Source of the DNA: Phycisphaerae bacterium
GTDB taxonomy: Bacteria; Planctomycetota; Phycisphaerae; Phycisphaerales; UBA1924
Length of the DNA stretch: 51,823 nt
Direction: 5' to 3'
NCBI GenBank assembly: GCA_016873295.1
Contig: VGXM01000022.1
Span: 1-51,823 of the forward strand
The position numbers and the translations under genes are program-made. The notes beneath the pieces are model-generated. The model was not told the DNA's origin. It saw only the letters and a program-made list of their open reading frames with translations, and did no database searches. Below, one piece after another: positions 34,605 to 41,836 of the stretch (positions are counted from its first letter, which is position 1; each line of letters begins with the position of its first letter).

Positions 34605-35230
34605 GGTCCGCCCGTCCGGTCCGAGGTGGGTCGCAAGGTCAGGAGGCCCCGGCGAGCCGCCCACAACAGCACCACCATCGACTTTCCGTCCTCGATTCTT
34701 CCGTCGTCCTCGCCGACCTCGCCGGCGCGGTCGATCATCCTGAGCACCGCCGAGACGGGGGTCGGGTGCACGCTCAGACGCTCGTCGGGCCCCAGCCGCT
34801 GCCCCACGGGCGTCAGGCCCCGAGCGACGAACGCCCACATGCGCTCGTCCGAAAGACCCGGCGAGGTATAGAACCGCCCGAGTGGCTCCAGGGTTGCGGC
34901 CGAGTAGCCGGTTTCCTCTTCAAGCTCACGGGCCGCGGTGCGACCGGGGTCCTCTCCCGACTCCCGGGTGCCCGCGGGCAGCTCCCAGAGGCGTCGCTCC
35001 ACGCTGACGCGGTCATTGCGGATCAAGACGACCCTTGGGGGCTGCCCGGCGGCTTCGAGGATCGGCAGGACGACCACCGCACCCGGGTGCCGGACGATCT
35101 CGCGCTCGAGCGTGTGCCCGTTGCCGGCGTCGATCGTCACGACCTCGAAGTCGAACTTGGCCCCCTTTCGGACCAGGGACCGCCGGAGCACGCGGCTCGG
35201 GTGCGGGTCGTTCGGGTTCGAATCCGTCAC
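34601..35230 (-). CDS. Nudix hydrolase, ADP-ribose pyrophosphatase-like
   Basis: 209 residues from a GTG at 35230 preceded by GGGAGG. The Nudix box G-x5-E-x7-REUxEExGU is intact at 87-109 (GTRESGEDPGRTAA followed by RELEEETGY). LWELPAG before the box and FYTSPGLSDERMWAFVA after it are typical of ADP-ribose pyrophosphatases. It hydrolyses nucleoside diphosphate derivatives with a divalent metal. It is the first gene of the long minus-strand run; its upstream region was interrupted by an IS630-type element 70 bases away. Confidence 0.93.
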   Translation of the reverse strand: MTDSNPNDPHPSRVLRRSLVRKGAKFDFEVVTIDAGNGHTLEREIVRHPGAVVVLPILEAAGQPPRVVLIRNDRVSVERRLWELPAGTRESGEDPGRTAARELEEETGYSAATLEPLGRFYTSPGLSDERMWAFVARGLTPVGQRLGPDERLSVHPTPVSAVLRMIDRAGEVGEDDGRIEDGKSMVVLLWAARRGLLTLRPTSDRTGGP

Positions 35231-35299
35231 GGTCGGACCTCCCTGACGCCGACGACCCGGCAAGCCCGACCCGCGACGCCCCCACCACCCCCAAGGGTA

Positions 35300-36159
35300 G
35301 TGTCCTGACTTCGGGATAGTCGCACGGTTCCTTGCGACCCGCCCGAGGATGGTGCTGGCGTCGGCGGTCCACGCGAAGGGCCGGGCGTTCTCGTTGCGGG
35401 CGTCGATGCAGGCGATGGCCGCGCGCTCCGGGGCCGCCACGCTGGTGAAGACGCCGCGGCGCCGCTGCTTCTGGGTCAGGTCGGCGAAGACCCGTTCGAC
35501 CTGGTTGAGCCAGCTTGCGCTCGTCGGGGTGAAGGGCAGGTGGTGCTCGGGGCGCCTGCCCGGCCAGCGCTGCACGGCGGGGGTCCAGTGGGTGGCGTAG
35601 CTGTCCCGCACGATGTGCACGGCCGTCCCGTCGGGCCCGGTGGCCTTGACGGCCTCGTCGATGGCGCCCCGGAACCTGATGAACTCCTGGTGCCGGTGCC
35701 GGCGGTGGCAGGCGCGGATCACCACGCCGGTCCTGACCGTCAGGGCCGCGATCAGGCTGCTGGTGCCGTGCCGGTAGTAGTCGTGGGTGCGGCGCTCGGG
35801 CCTGCCCGGCCGCAGCGGCAGGAGCGGCTGGAGGTTGAAGGCCCGCCAGATGGTGTTCACGCTCGACCGCGAGATCCCGCCGGCCGCGGCCCGGCCCTGA
35901 GGCCCGCGAGCCGATCCCCCAGGAAGCGGCCCCGCCGCTTGAGCACGGTCTGCTCACTTGGCGCCGATGGCGGCGCAGGTCAGCCCCTGCTCGTCCAACA
36001 GCACCACGCGGCAGCGATCCGCCAACGCGCGCGGCTCCGCACGCTCCACGTCGGTCAGGCTCAGGTCCGCTCGCTTGGCCATCGTTCGCCTCCAGAGCAC
36101 CCCGGAGTCGATCCGCGACACCCCTTCCTACGGTTGCGCCTTCCCCAATGTCAGGACAC
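35300..36159. mobile_element. Decayed IS630-family insertion sequence
   Basis: The left end GTGTCCTGACTTCGGG (35300-35315) and the right end, reading GTGTCCTGACATTGGG inward from 36159, form terminal inverted repeats. TA, the IS630 target dinucleotide, precedes the left end at 35298-35299; a matching TA is not seen on the right. The internal sequence is a broken minus-strand transposase. It sits between the divergent nudix and mlaF genes. Confidence 0.8.
35316..36082 (-). pseudogene. Frameshifted and internally deleted IS630 transposase
   Basis: From the ATG at 36082 the frame reads MAKRADLSLTDVERAE ... LTCAAIGAK and stops. The family sequence resumes in another frame (SEQTVLKRRGRFLGDRLAGL), then in a third (ISRSSVNTIWRAFNLQP). 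About 45 residues, including the first catalytic aspartate segment (VDEKSQIQALDR in intact members), are missing before LPLRPGRPERRTHDYYRHGT. The remainder, with FTPTSASWLNQVERVFADL and RPFAWTADASTIL, is well preserved. At least two frameshifts plus one deletion mean it cannot be active. Confidence 0.85.
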
Positions 36160-36267
36160 GAGTGTGCCGACGTCAGGGCCGCCGCACGGCCAGCGGGGGG
36201 CGGGCCGCGATACCGTTGCTCGCATCGGCGGGCGGGTGCGCGCGTGACCTGGGCGAGACTGATCGGC

Positions 36268-37110
36268 ATGTCGCAATCCGAGGCGGTCCGGACAACCCCT
36301 CCCCAACGGCTTCCTGAAGGCGAGGGAGCGGCGCCGATCATCCGCCTGGAGGGGATCCACAAGCGGTTCGGGAAGCAGGTGGTGCTCAGCGGCGTGGACC
36401 TGGACATCCGCCCCCGCCAGACCACGGTGGTTCTCGGGCCTTCCGGCTCGGGCAAGAGCGTGATGCTCAAGCACATCGTGGGCCTGCTGCGCCCCGACGC
36501 CGGGCGGGTCTTCTTCGACGGGCAGCGCGTCGACCACCTCCGCGACCGCGAGTTGCGGATCGTCCGCCTCCAGATCGGGTTCCTCTTCCAGCTCGGGGCC
36601 CTGTTCGATTCCGACACCGTCGCCGACAACGTCGCGTTTCCGCTGGTCGAGCACACGAGGCTGTCGCCCGAGGAACGGCGTCAGCGGGCGATCGAGGCCC
36701 TGCGTCGCGTCGACATGGAGGGCGCCGAGGACAAGCTGCCCAGCCAGCTCTCGGGGGGCCAGCGCAAGCGCGTGGCCCTGGCCCGGGCCATCGTGCTCCA
36801 GCCGCGGGTGGTGCTCTACGACGAGCCCACCACGGGGCTGGACCCGATCCGGGCCGACGGCATCGACCAGCTCGTCGTGCGGCTCAAGCGCGAGCTGGGC
36901 GTGACCGGGATCGTCGTGACCCACGACCTCAACTCGGCCCGCAAGGTCGCCGACCGCGTGGTCATGCTGCTCCACGGGCGGATCGCCGCCGACGGCGTGT
37001 TCGCCGACCTGGAACAATGCCCCGACCCGCAGGTGCAGCAGTTCCTGCTGGGCAAGTACCGGGCCGACGACGAGCCGCCCGCCGACGGCGACACGACCCT
37101 GTTCCCCTGA
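36268..37110 (+). CDS. mlaF: Mla/MCE-type ABC transporter ATP-binding protein
   Basis: 280 residues from the ATG at 36268; a GTG at 36244 is possible. Walker A GPSGSGKSV, a Q-loop in IGFLFQLGALFDS, signature LSGGQRKRVALARA, Walker B VVLYDEPTTGLD and switch histidine VTHD are all intact. FQxGALFDSxTVxxNVAFP is characteristic of MlaF, the ATPase of the phospholipid transport system between inner and outer membranes. It is 9 nt before mlaD. The permease mlaE, normally next to mlaF, is not in the window; an IS remnant lies directly upstream. Confidence 0.93.
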   Translation: MSQSEAVRTTPPQRLPEGEGAAPIIRLEGIHKRFGKQVVLSGVDLDIRPRQTTVVLGPSGSGKSVMLKHIVGLLRPDAGRVFFDGQRVDHLRDRELRIVRLQIGFLFQLGALFDSDTVADNVAFPLVEHTRLSPEERRQRAIEALRRVDMEGAEDKLPSQLSGGQRKRVALARAIVLQPRVVLYDEPTTGLDPIRADGIDQLVVRLKRELGVTGIVVTHDLNSARKVADRVVMLLHGRIAADGVFADLEQCPDPQVQQFLLGKYRADDEPPADGDTTLFP

Positions 37111-37119
37111 GACGAGCCC

Positions 37120-38163
37120 ATGCGCAACACGTTCCTGCGAGACCTGTTCACCGGCGCCGCGGCCCTGGCGGGGATCGCCGCCCTCGCCGTCATGCTGTTC
37201 CTGTTCGGCGAGGTCCAGGGCCGCCTGAAGCGCACCATCGACGTCACGCTCCGCATCGAGTCGGCGACGGGCCTCTCCGACGCCTCCGGCGTGACGGTGA
37301 ACGGCGTGCGCATCGGGCGCGTCACCGCCACGCGGGCCGTCTTCGACGACGCGGGCGCCTTCACGGGCGTCGATGTCCGCGTCGAGCTCGAGGGCGGCAT
37401 GCCCATCCCGGAGCCCTCCGCCGTTCTGATCGACCGCAGCCTCGTCGGCGAGGGCACCCTGCAACTGGAGGTCCCCGTGGGCAGGGCCCTGGCGGGACGC
37501 GTGCTGGCCAACGGCATGCGCGTCCCCGCCGACGACGCCGCCCCGCCCCTCCGCGTCGAGACCACGCTCGGACGCCTTGCCGACTCGGTCTCCGGCGCCG
37601 TCCGCGAGCCCTTGGGGCGCTTCGGGTCCACCGCCGAGAAGATCGAGAAGCTCGCCGACACCTACACCGCCGTGGGCGAGCAGATCAACCAGATGCTGTC
37701 GCCCGACCCCAGCGGCGGGCCGGGCCTTCGCTCGATCGTGACCCGCGCCGACGCCGTGCTCGCCTCGGCCCAGAAGTGGTTGGCGCAGGACGACCTGCTC
37801 GGGAAGGCCCGCGCGAGCCTCGACCGCCTCGAGGAGACGCTCGACAAGACCCGCACGCTGGCCGAGTCGTGGACCAGGACCGCCGAGACCGTCGACCGCC
37901 AGGCCCGGGAACTCGGGGCCGAGGCCCGCGTCGCCCGCGAGCAGATGTCGCAGACGCTGGGGAGGGTCGACACCGCCGCCGAGGAACTGGCCCGCATCGG
38001 GGCCGCCGTCAACGCCGGCGAGGGCAGCCTCGGGCAACTGGTCAAGAACCCGGACCTCTACCGCTCGGCCCAGGACGCGGCCCAGCGCCTCGACACGGCC
38101 CTGGTCGAACTCAAGCTCCTGATCGAGAAGCTCAAGGCCGAGGGCGTCCGCATCCGGCTGTGA
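37120..38163 (+). CDS. mlaD: MlaD/MCE-domain lipid-binding protein
   Basis: 347 residues. One N-terminal membrane helix (about 12-31) is followed by a single MCE domain (about 40-120, with ATGLSDASGVTVNGVRIGRV). A long helical, coiled-coil-prone C-terminal region (about 165-345) includes TLGRVDTAAEELARIGAAVN and GEGSLGQLVKNPDLYRS. MCE proteins form hexameric rings that carry lipids across the periplasm, and the extended helices may form a tunnel or needle. It shares an operon with mlaF. A hairpin seven bases after the stop looks like its terminator. Confidence 0.9.
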   Translation: MRNTFLRDLFTGAAALAGIAALAVMLFLFGEVQGRLKRTIDVTLRIESATGLSDASGVTVNGVRIGRVTATRAVFDDAGAFTGVDVRVELEGGMPIPEPSAVLIDRSLVGEGTLQLEVPVGRALAGRVLANGMRVPADDAAPPLRVETTLGRLADSVSGAVREPLGRFGSTAEKIEKLADTYTAVGEQINQMLSPDPSGGPGLRSIVTRADAVLASAQKWLAQDDLLGKARASLDRLEETLDKTRTLAESWTRTAETVDRQARELGAEARVAREQMSQTLGRVDTAAEELARIGAAVNAGEGSLGQLVKNPDLYRSAQDAAQRLDTALVELKLLIEKLKAEGVRIRL

Positions 38164-38169
38164 CCCGTG

Positions 38170-38191
38170 GGACCGGTCCTCGACCGGTTCC
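38170..38191 (+). terminator. Hairpin after mlaD
   Basis: GGACCGGTC, loop CTC, GACCGGTTCC gives a 9-10-bp stem (one G-U) starting seven bases after the mlaD stop. No T-run follows, as is usual in this GC-rich DNA. Confidence 0.45.
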
Positions 38192-38294
38192 TCCGCAGGC
38201 CCCCCGCACCACCACGCCGGCGAGGAGCAGCCCACGACGAACCCCGGGAACGATCCGAGGGCAGCGATGGGAGGCCTGCCTCCCCCGACCGGGC

Positions 38295-38300
38295 TACCAT
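38295..38300 (+). promoter_or_regulatory. Candidate -10 box of tRNA-Pro
   Basis: TACCAT ends ten bases before the first base of the tRNA. No convincing -35 box is visible. Confidence 0.3.
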
Positions 38301-38310
38301 GCCCGCACGG

Positions 38311-38385
<75 letters not shown>

Positions 38386-38398
38386 TTTTCGAGAGATC

Positions 38399-38428
38399 AA
38401 GCCCTTCGGCGAGCACGCCGGAGGGCTT
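38399..38428 (+). terminator. Hairpin terminator after tRNA-Pro
   Basis: AAGCCCTTCGGCG, loop AGCA, CGCCGGAGGGCTT forms a 13-bp stem with one G-U pair, 14 bases after the tRNA, with GTTCGTT following. Confidence 0.65.
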
Positions 38429-38447
38429 GTTCGTTGAGGGACCAGGC

Positions 38448-38684
38448 GTGCCCCCCCGACGCGGCAACTCCGACCGCGGCAAGCGCATTCCCGTCGCCGT
38501 GTGGCCGGTGCTCGAGGACGGCGAGTGGAGGATCGACGACCCGCGCACCGCCCCGTTCTTCGACGACCGCGCGACGGTCGGCCCGCGGTCCGAGGGCATC
38601 ACCGAGGATCGGCACGTCCCGCGCGATCTCGAGGAGATGACCGGCGAGTACCCCCGCGAGTCGATCTGGGATCCGCCGCGCTAA
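38448..38684 (+). CDS. Small hypothetical protein
   Basis: 78 residues from a GTG at 38448 preceded by GAGGGA at a good distance; an upstream TTG overlaps the tRNA terminator and is less likely. The protein is acidic and hydrophilic, with VAVWPVLEDGEWRIDDPRTA and EDRHVPRDLEEMTGEYPRE. It has no membrane segment or known motif. Its TAA overlaps the stop of the SGNH hydrolase gene on the other strand by 3 nt. Balanced amino-acid composition and a plausible ribosome site support a real gene; function unknown. Confidence 0.55.
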   Translation: MPPRRGNSDRGKRIPVAVWPVLEDGEWRIDDPRTAPFFDDRATVGPRSEGITEDRHVPRDLEEMTGEYPRESIWDPPR

Positions 38685-39541
38685 TCGGGCCGCCGCGCCA
38701 TCACGTCCGCGACGCGCCGCGCCAGGCGGACCGCGACCCGCCCGTAGGCCGCGGGCTTCAGGTGCAGCTCGTTGGCCCAGTCGGCGTCGCTCACCAGGTC
38801 GCGGAGGTCGACGGCGTGGAAGCGTCCGCCCGAGCCGCGCTCCACCTCGCCCAGCATCGCGTTGAAGCGGTCGATGAGCTCGCGCACGAGCCCACGGTGG
38901 TGGTCGCGCGGCACGTTCTTGGCGGTGAGGGCGGGCCTGAGCCACGGGCCCCAGAAGGTCCAACCCAGGACGGGCACCCTGACCACGCCGCGCCCGTCGG
39001 GTACGGGGTAGGCGTAGCCGTGGGCGAAGACGTGGGCGTCGCCGACCTCGTCGCCGACGCGCCGGAGCAGCCCCTCGAAGAGCCGGCGGAAGTAGGCCAT
39101 GGCGTCGTCCAGGGCGCGCTCGCGGAGGATGGGGAGCCCCGAGTCGGCGTGGTTGAGGAAGGAGGCGAACTCGTCGCCGGCGACGTCGTTCCCGCCCCCC
39201 GAGAAGAGCAGGAAGCGCGAGCGCAGGCGCTTCATCTCCGCGAGGGTGAGGTCGAGGGGCGCCGGGCGTCGGCGGAAGCCGGGGCCGAATCGCGTGCCCA
39301 GGACCATGTTCTCCAGCGTGTCCCCCGCGTCCGACAGCCGCCGGATCCGCCAGCCGAACAGGCCCACGAGGTGGTCCAGGACGTCGCGGTGAGGCGGGTA
39401 GTCGAACCACGAGTCGCCCTCGGCGACGACCGGCCCGGGGTCTGACACGGGCCCCTCGGCGAACGCGGCGTGCCGGAGGGCCGCCGACGGCTCGCCCGGC
39501 TTGTCCGATGGGTCCACCCAGAGCGCCCGGTACATCGCCAT
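38681..39541 (-). CDS. SGNH/GDSL-type hydrolase
   Basis: 286 residues from the ATG at 39541, with GGGAGGAG seven bases upstream. Block I is VVAEGDSWFDYP (the catalytic serine in GDSW), block III FSGGGNDVAGDEF supplies the GxND oxyanion asparagine, and block V is NELHLKPAAYG with the catalytic histidine. These are hallmarks of SGNH esterases/lipases. No signal peptide is present, suggesting a cytoplasmic protein; the substrate is unknown. It follows the TolC-like gene on the same strand after 211 bases that contain a repeat hairpin. Confidence 0.85.
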   Translation of the reverse strand: MAMYRALWVDPSDKPGEPSAALRHAAFAEGPVSDPGPVVAEGDSWFDYPPHRDVLDHLVGLFGWRIRRLSDAGDTLENMVLGTRFGPGFRRRPAPLDLTLAEMKRLRSRFLLFSGGGNDVAGDEFASFLNHADSGLPILRERALDDAMAYFRRLFEGLLRRVGDEVGDAHVFAHGYAYPVPDGRGVVRVPVLGWTFWGPWLRPALTAKNVPRDHHRGLVRELIDRFNAMLGEVERGSGGRFHAVDLRDLVSDADWANELHLKPAAYGRVAVRLARRVADVMARRPD

Positions 39542-39661
39542 TCGCGTCTCCTCCCACGCCAGACTACGCGGCGGCCCGCCCGGCGTTGCCCGCGCCGGCC
39601 CGATCAGCGCGATTCGGCGCGCGCGGACGGCCGGGGCAGGGGCTCTCAGCCCCCGACGGGC

Positions 39662-39697
39662 GTGCCACGACTGTGCCGCTCGGGGCACAGTCGTGCC
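39662..39697 (-). repeat. Solo hairpin B of the 6130-6914 array family
   Basis: GTGCCACGACTGTGCC, loop GCTCGG, then GGCACAGTCGTGCC. This is the reverse complement of array hairpin B with one base changed in the loop. It lies 56 bases downstream of the TolC-like stop, as a terminator or mRNA-end element would. Confidence 0.8.
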
Positions 39698-39752
39698 GGC
39701 GCGGCACGGGTCCGCCGTCGGGGCCCGAACGGCCCCGCCCCGGATGGTCCGG

Positions 39753-41528
39753 CTACTGGTTCGGTCTGTCGGGCGTGGTCATGCCCGGCAGGGGCAGGAA
39801 GGTCCCGTCGCGGGTCACGCGGACCTGGTCGCTGCGCAGCAGGTAGTTGAGCACGGCGTTGCGCAGGTCGGTCCGGGCCTGGTCGCGCTGGTTCTCCGAA
39901 TCGAGCAGGTCGTTCTCCGAGTCGACGATGCGCTGCAGGTCCACCTGGTCGATCTTGAGGCGCTGCTCCTCCAGTCGGCGGCGGTTGATCTCGACCTGCC
40001 GCTCGGCCAGTTGGAGCTGGAAGCGCGCCAGCTCGATGTTGCGGACGGCGGAGCGCACGTCGACGACGACGTTGTCGCGGGCCAGGTCGTATGACCGCCT
40101 GGCCTGCTGGAGCTGCACGACCGACGACTTGAGGCCCAGGCGCTCGATCTGGCGGTCAAGGGGCAGCGAGAGCGTGAAGGCGGCGTTGTAATCCAGGTCC
40201 TCGAACTCGAAGTCGAGGCCCGCGCCGGGGTCGCCGAGGTCGGTGGGCACGCCCACCCCGCCGCGGACGTTGAGGTCGGGCAGCAACTGGTTGCGCCGGT
40301 TGTTGAGCCGGCGCCGGGCGTCCTCGAGCCGGTCGCGCTGGTTCTGGAGGTCGAGGCGGTACTCGAGGGCCGCGGCCGAGGCCTCCTCGAGCGTCACGTC
40401 GGGCTCGGGGAGCTCGAACCGCAGCGGGAGCACGGAGACGCGGGCGTCGGGGGACATGCCCAGGCGCACCTTGAAGCGATCGACGGCCAGGACGTACTGC
40501 TCGCCCAGCCGGGCCAGCGAGGCCTGGGCGCTGAGCACACGGTTGCTGGCGAGGTTGCGCTCGAACGCGGGGAGCCGCCCGGCGTCCACGCGGGCCCCGG
40601 TCGATTCCTCCAGCAGGCGGAGGCTGCGGAGCTGGCGCATCTGGTTGCGGATCTGGTTCTGGTCCTGGATCAGGCGGAAGTAGTCGTTGGCGATCGACAC
40701 GAGGAACTCGCGTCGGAACCGCTCGAAATCGCGGGCGGCGTAGACCAGGTCGCGCTCGCCCTGGATCAGGTCCTCGCGCGCCATCGCCCCGGCCCCGCGC
40801 AGGAGCGGGATGGTCGCGTCCAGCGCCAGGCGGTTGGATTGCTCGTAGCGGTCGGTCACGCGCGAGCGGAGCTGCTCGGTGGCGTTGAAGACCCAGCGGG
40901 CTTCGAGCTCGCCCCCCGAGGGCAGGCGCTGCGTCGCCCTCAGCGTGTTGACGATGCGCAGGGCGTGGTCGAAGTCGCCGTTGTCGCCGTCCCCCGAGAA
41001 CGTGAGGTTCGTGTCGTTGAACAGCCGCGGCCCCCAGCGGTGGCGCTCGGTGAGCAGGCGGATCGCCGCGAGGACGTAGTCCTCCTCCTCGTTGAGGTAC
41101 TCACGGGCCCCGCGCTGGGACGAGCGGAGGGCGCCCTCGAGGTCGAGCCCCAGGGCGCCGGGCTCCTCGAAGACGGAGAACTCCTCGTCGGGGCGCCCCT
41201 CGGGCGCCACCACGCCGATCGAGCCCCGCACGAACGCCTCGAGTCGGGCGTTGACGTCGCGCGACTCGGCGGCGGGCGTGAAGGAAAGGTCGGCGGCGGC
41301 GGGGTTCCGCGTCGGTGGGTCCTTGGCGAGCTGGGCCCGCCGATCGCCCCGCCCGGGATCGGCGATCGCCGCGGCGGGCGCCCGCGTCTCCGCGCCCAGG
41401 CGTTCGGACGACAACCCGGTCAGGCGCTCGATGCGGCGGTCGATCTGCGTCATGCCGCCGCCGCACCCGACCAGGAGTAGCGCCGCCGCCGCGGGGGCGG
41501 CCGCCCGGATCGATTGTCGCGAGAGCAT
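39753..41528 (-). CDS. TolC-like outer membrane efflux lipoprotein
   Basis: 591 residues from the ATG at 41528. A lipoprotein signal with LLLVGCGGG puts the acylated cysteine at 22. The rest has the TolC/OEP organisation: long amphipathic helices such as RDLVYAARDFERFRREFLVS and SLRLLEESTGARVDAGRLPA, then PEPDVTLEEASAAALEYRLD (an OEP repeat signature) and SVVQLQQARRSYDLARDNVV. Such trimers form the outer membrane channel of type I secretion or drug efflux. No inner-membrane partner is adjacent. The N-terminal 150 residues are a non-conserved periplasmic extension. Confidence 0.87.
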   Translation of the reverse strand: MLSRQSIRAAAPAAAALLLVGCGGGMTQIDRRIERLTGLSSERLGAETRAPAAAIADPGRGDRRAQLAKDPPTRNPAAADLSFTPAAESRDVNARLEAFVRGSIGVVAPEGRPDEEFSVFEEPGALGLDLEGALRSSQRGAREYLNEEEDYVLAAIRLLTERHRWGPRLFNDTNLTFSGDGDNGDFDHALRIVNTLRATQRLPSGGELEARWVFNATEQLRSRVTDRYEQSNRLALDATIPLLRGAGAMAREDLIQGERDLVYAARDFERFRREFLVSIANDYFRLIQDQNQIRNQMRQLRSLRLLEESTGARVDAGRLPAFERNLASNRVLSAQASLARLGEQYVLAVDRFKVRLGMSPDARVSVLPLRFELPEPDVTLEEASAAALEYRLDLQNQRDRLEDARRRLNNRRNQLLPDLNVRGGVGVPTDLGDPGAGLDFEFEDLDYNAAFTLSLPLDRQIERLGLKSSVVQLQQARRSYDLARDNVVVDVRSAVRNIELARFQLQLAERQVEINRRRLEEQRLKIDQVDLQRIVDSENDLLDSENQRDQARTDLRNAVLNYLLRSDQVRVTRDGTFLPLPGMTTPDRPNQ

Positions 41529-41691
41529 GGTTGGGCGCCCCGGGATTGGCATTTGTACGGATTCTCTTGACCCACCCCAAGGCGTGCCAATGTCCTGCAC
41601 GAGGCGGCCTCGGCGGGCGGACGCACAGCGTACGACCCCCGGATTGACGGTGCGCGGGTGGCCGCGGGCACCGATGTGACGGAATACCGAA

Positions 41692-41697
41692 TATAAT
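41692..41697 (+). promoter_or_regulatory. Candidate -10 box for the GH35 gene
   Basis: A consensus TATAAT lies in the 308-base divergent region between the TolC-like gene and GH35 (41529-41836), about 140 bases before the GH35 ATG. The hexamer 17 bases upstream does not resemble TTGACA. The following leader is unusually AT-rich for the window and contains CCAAGCGTGTTGG, a possible operator half-site pair. Confidence 0.4.
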
Positions 41698-41836
41698 GCG
41701 AACAAACATTGCCAAGCGTGTTGGTGGCGCCTATGTTCATGGCCTTCGCGTATGGGGCGATTATCCTTACGGATGCCGAACCATCCGCGGCCGGGCCCAC
41801 GCGGGCGCGGCTGTTCGCCAAGCGGAGGCTTCCCCA

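Noticed and set aside
36148-36267. mlaF start at the first in-frame ATG (36148)
   Set aside because: That ATG lies inside the terminal repeat of the IS630 element and the extension has no transporter character.
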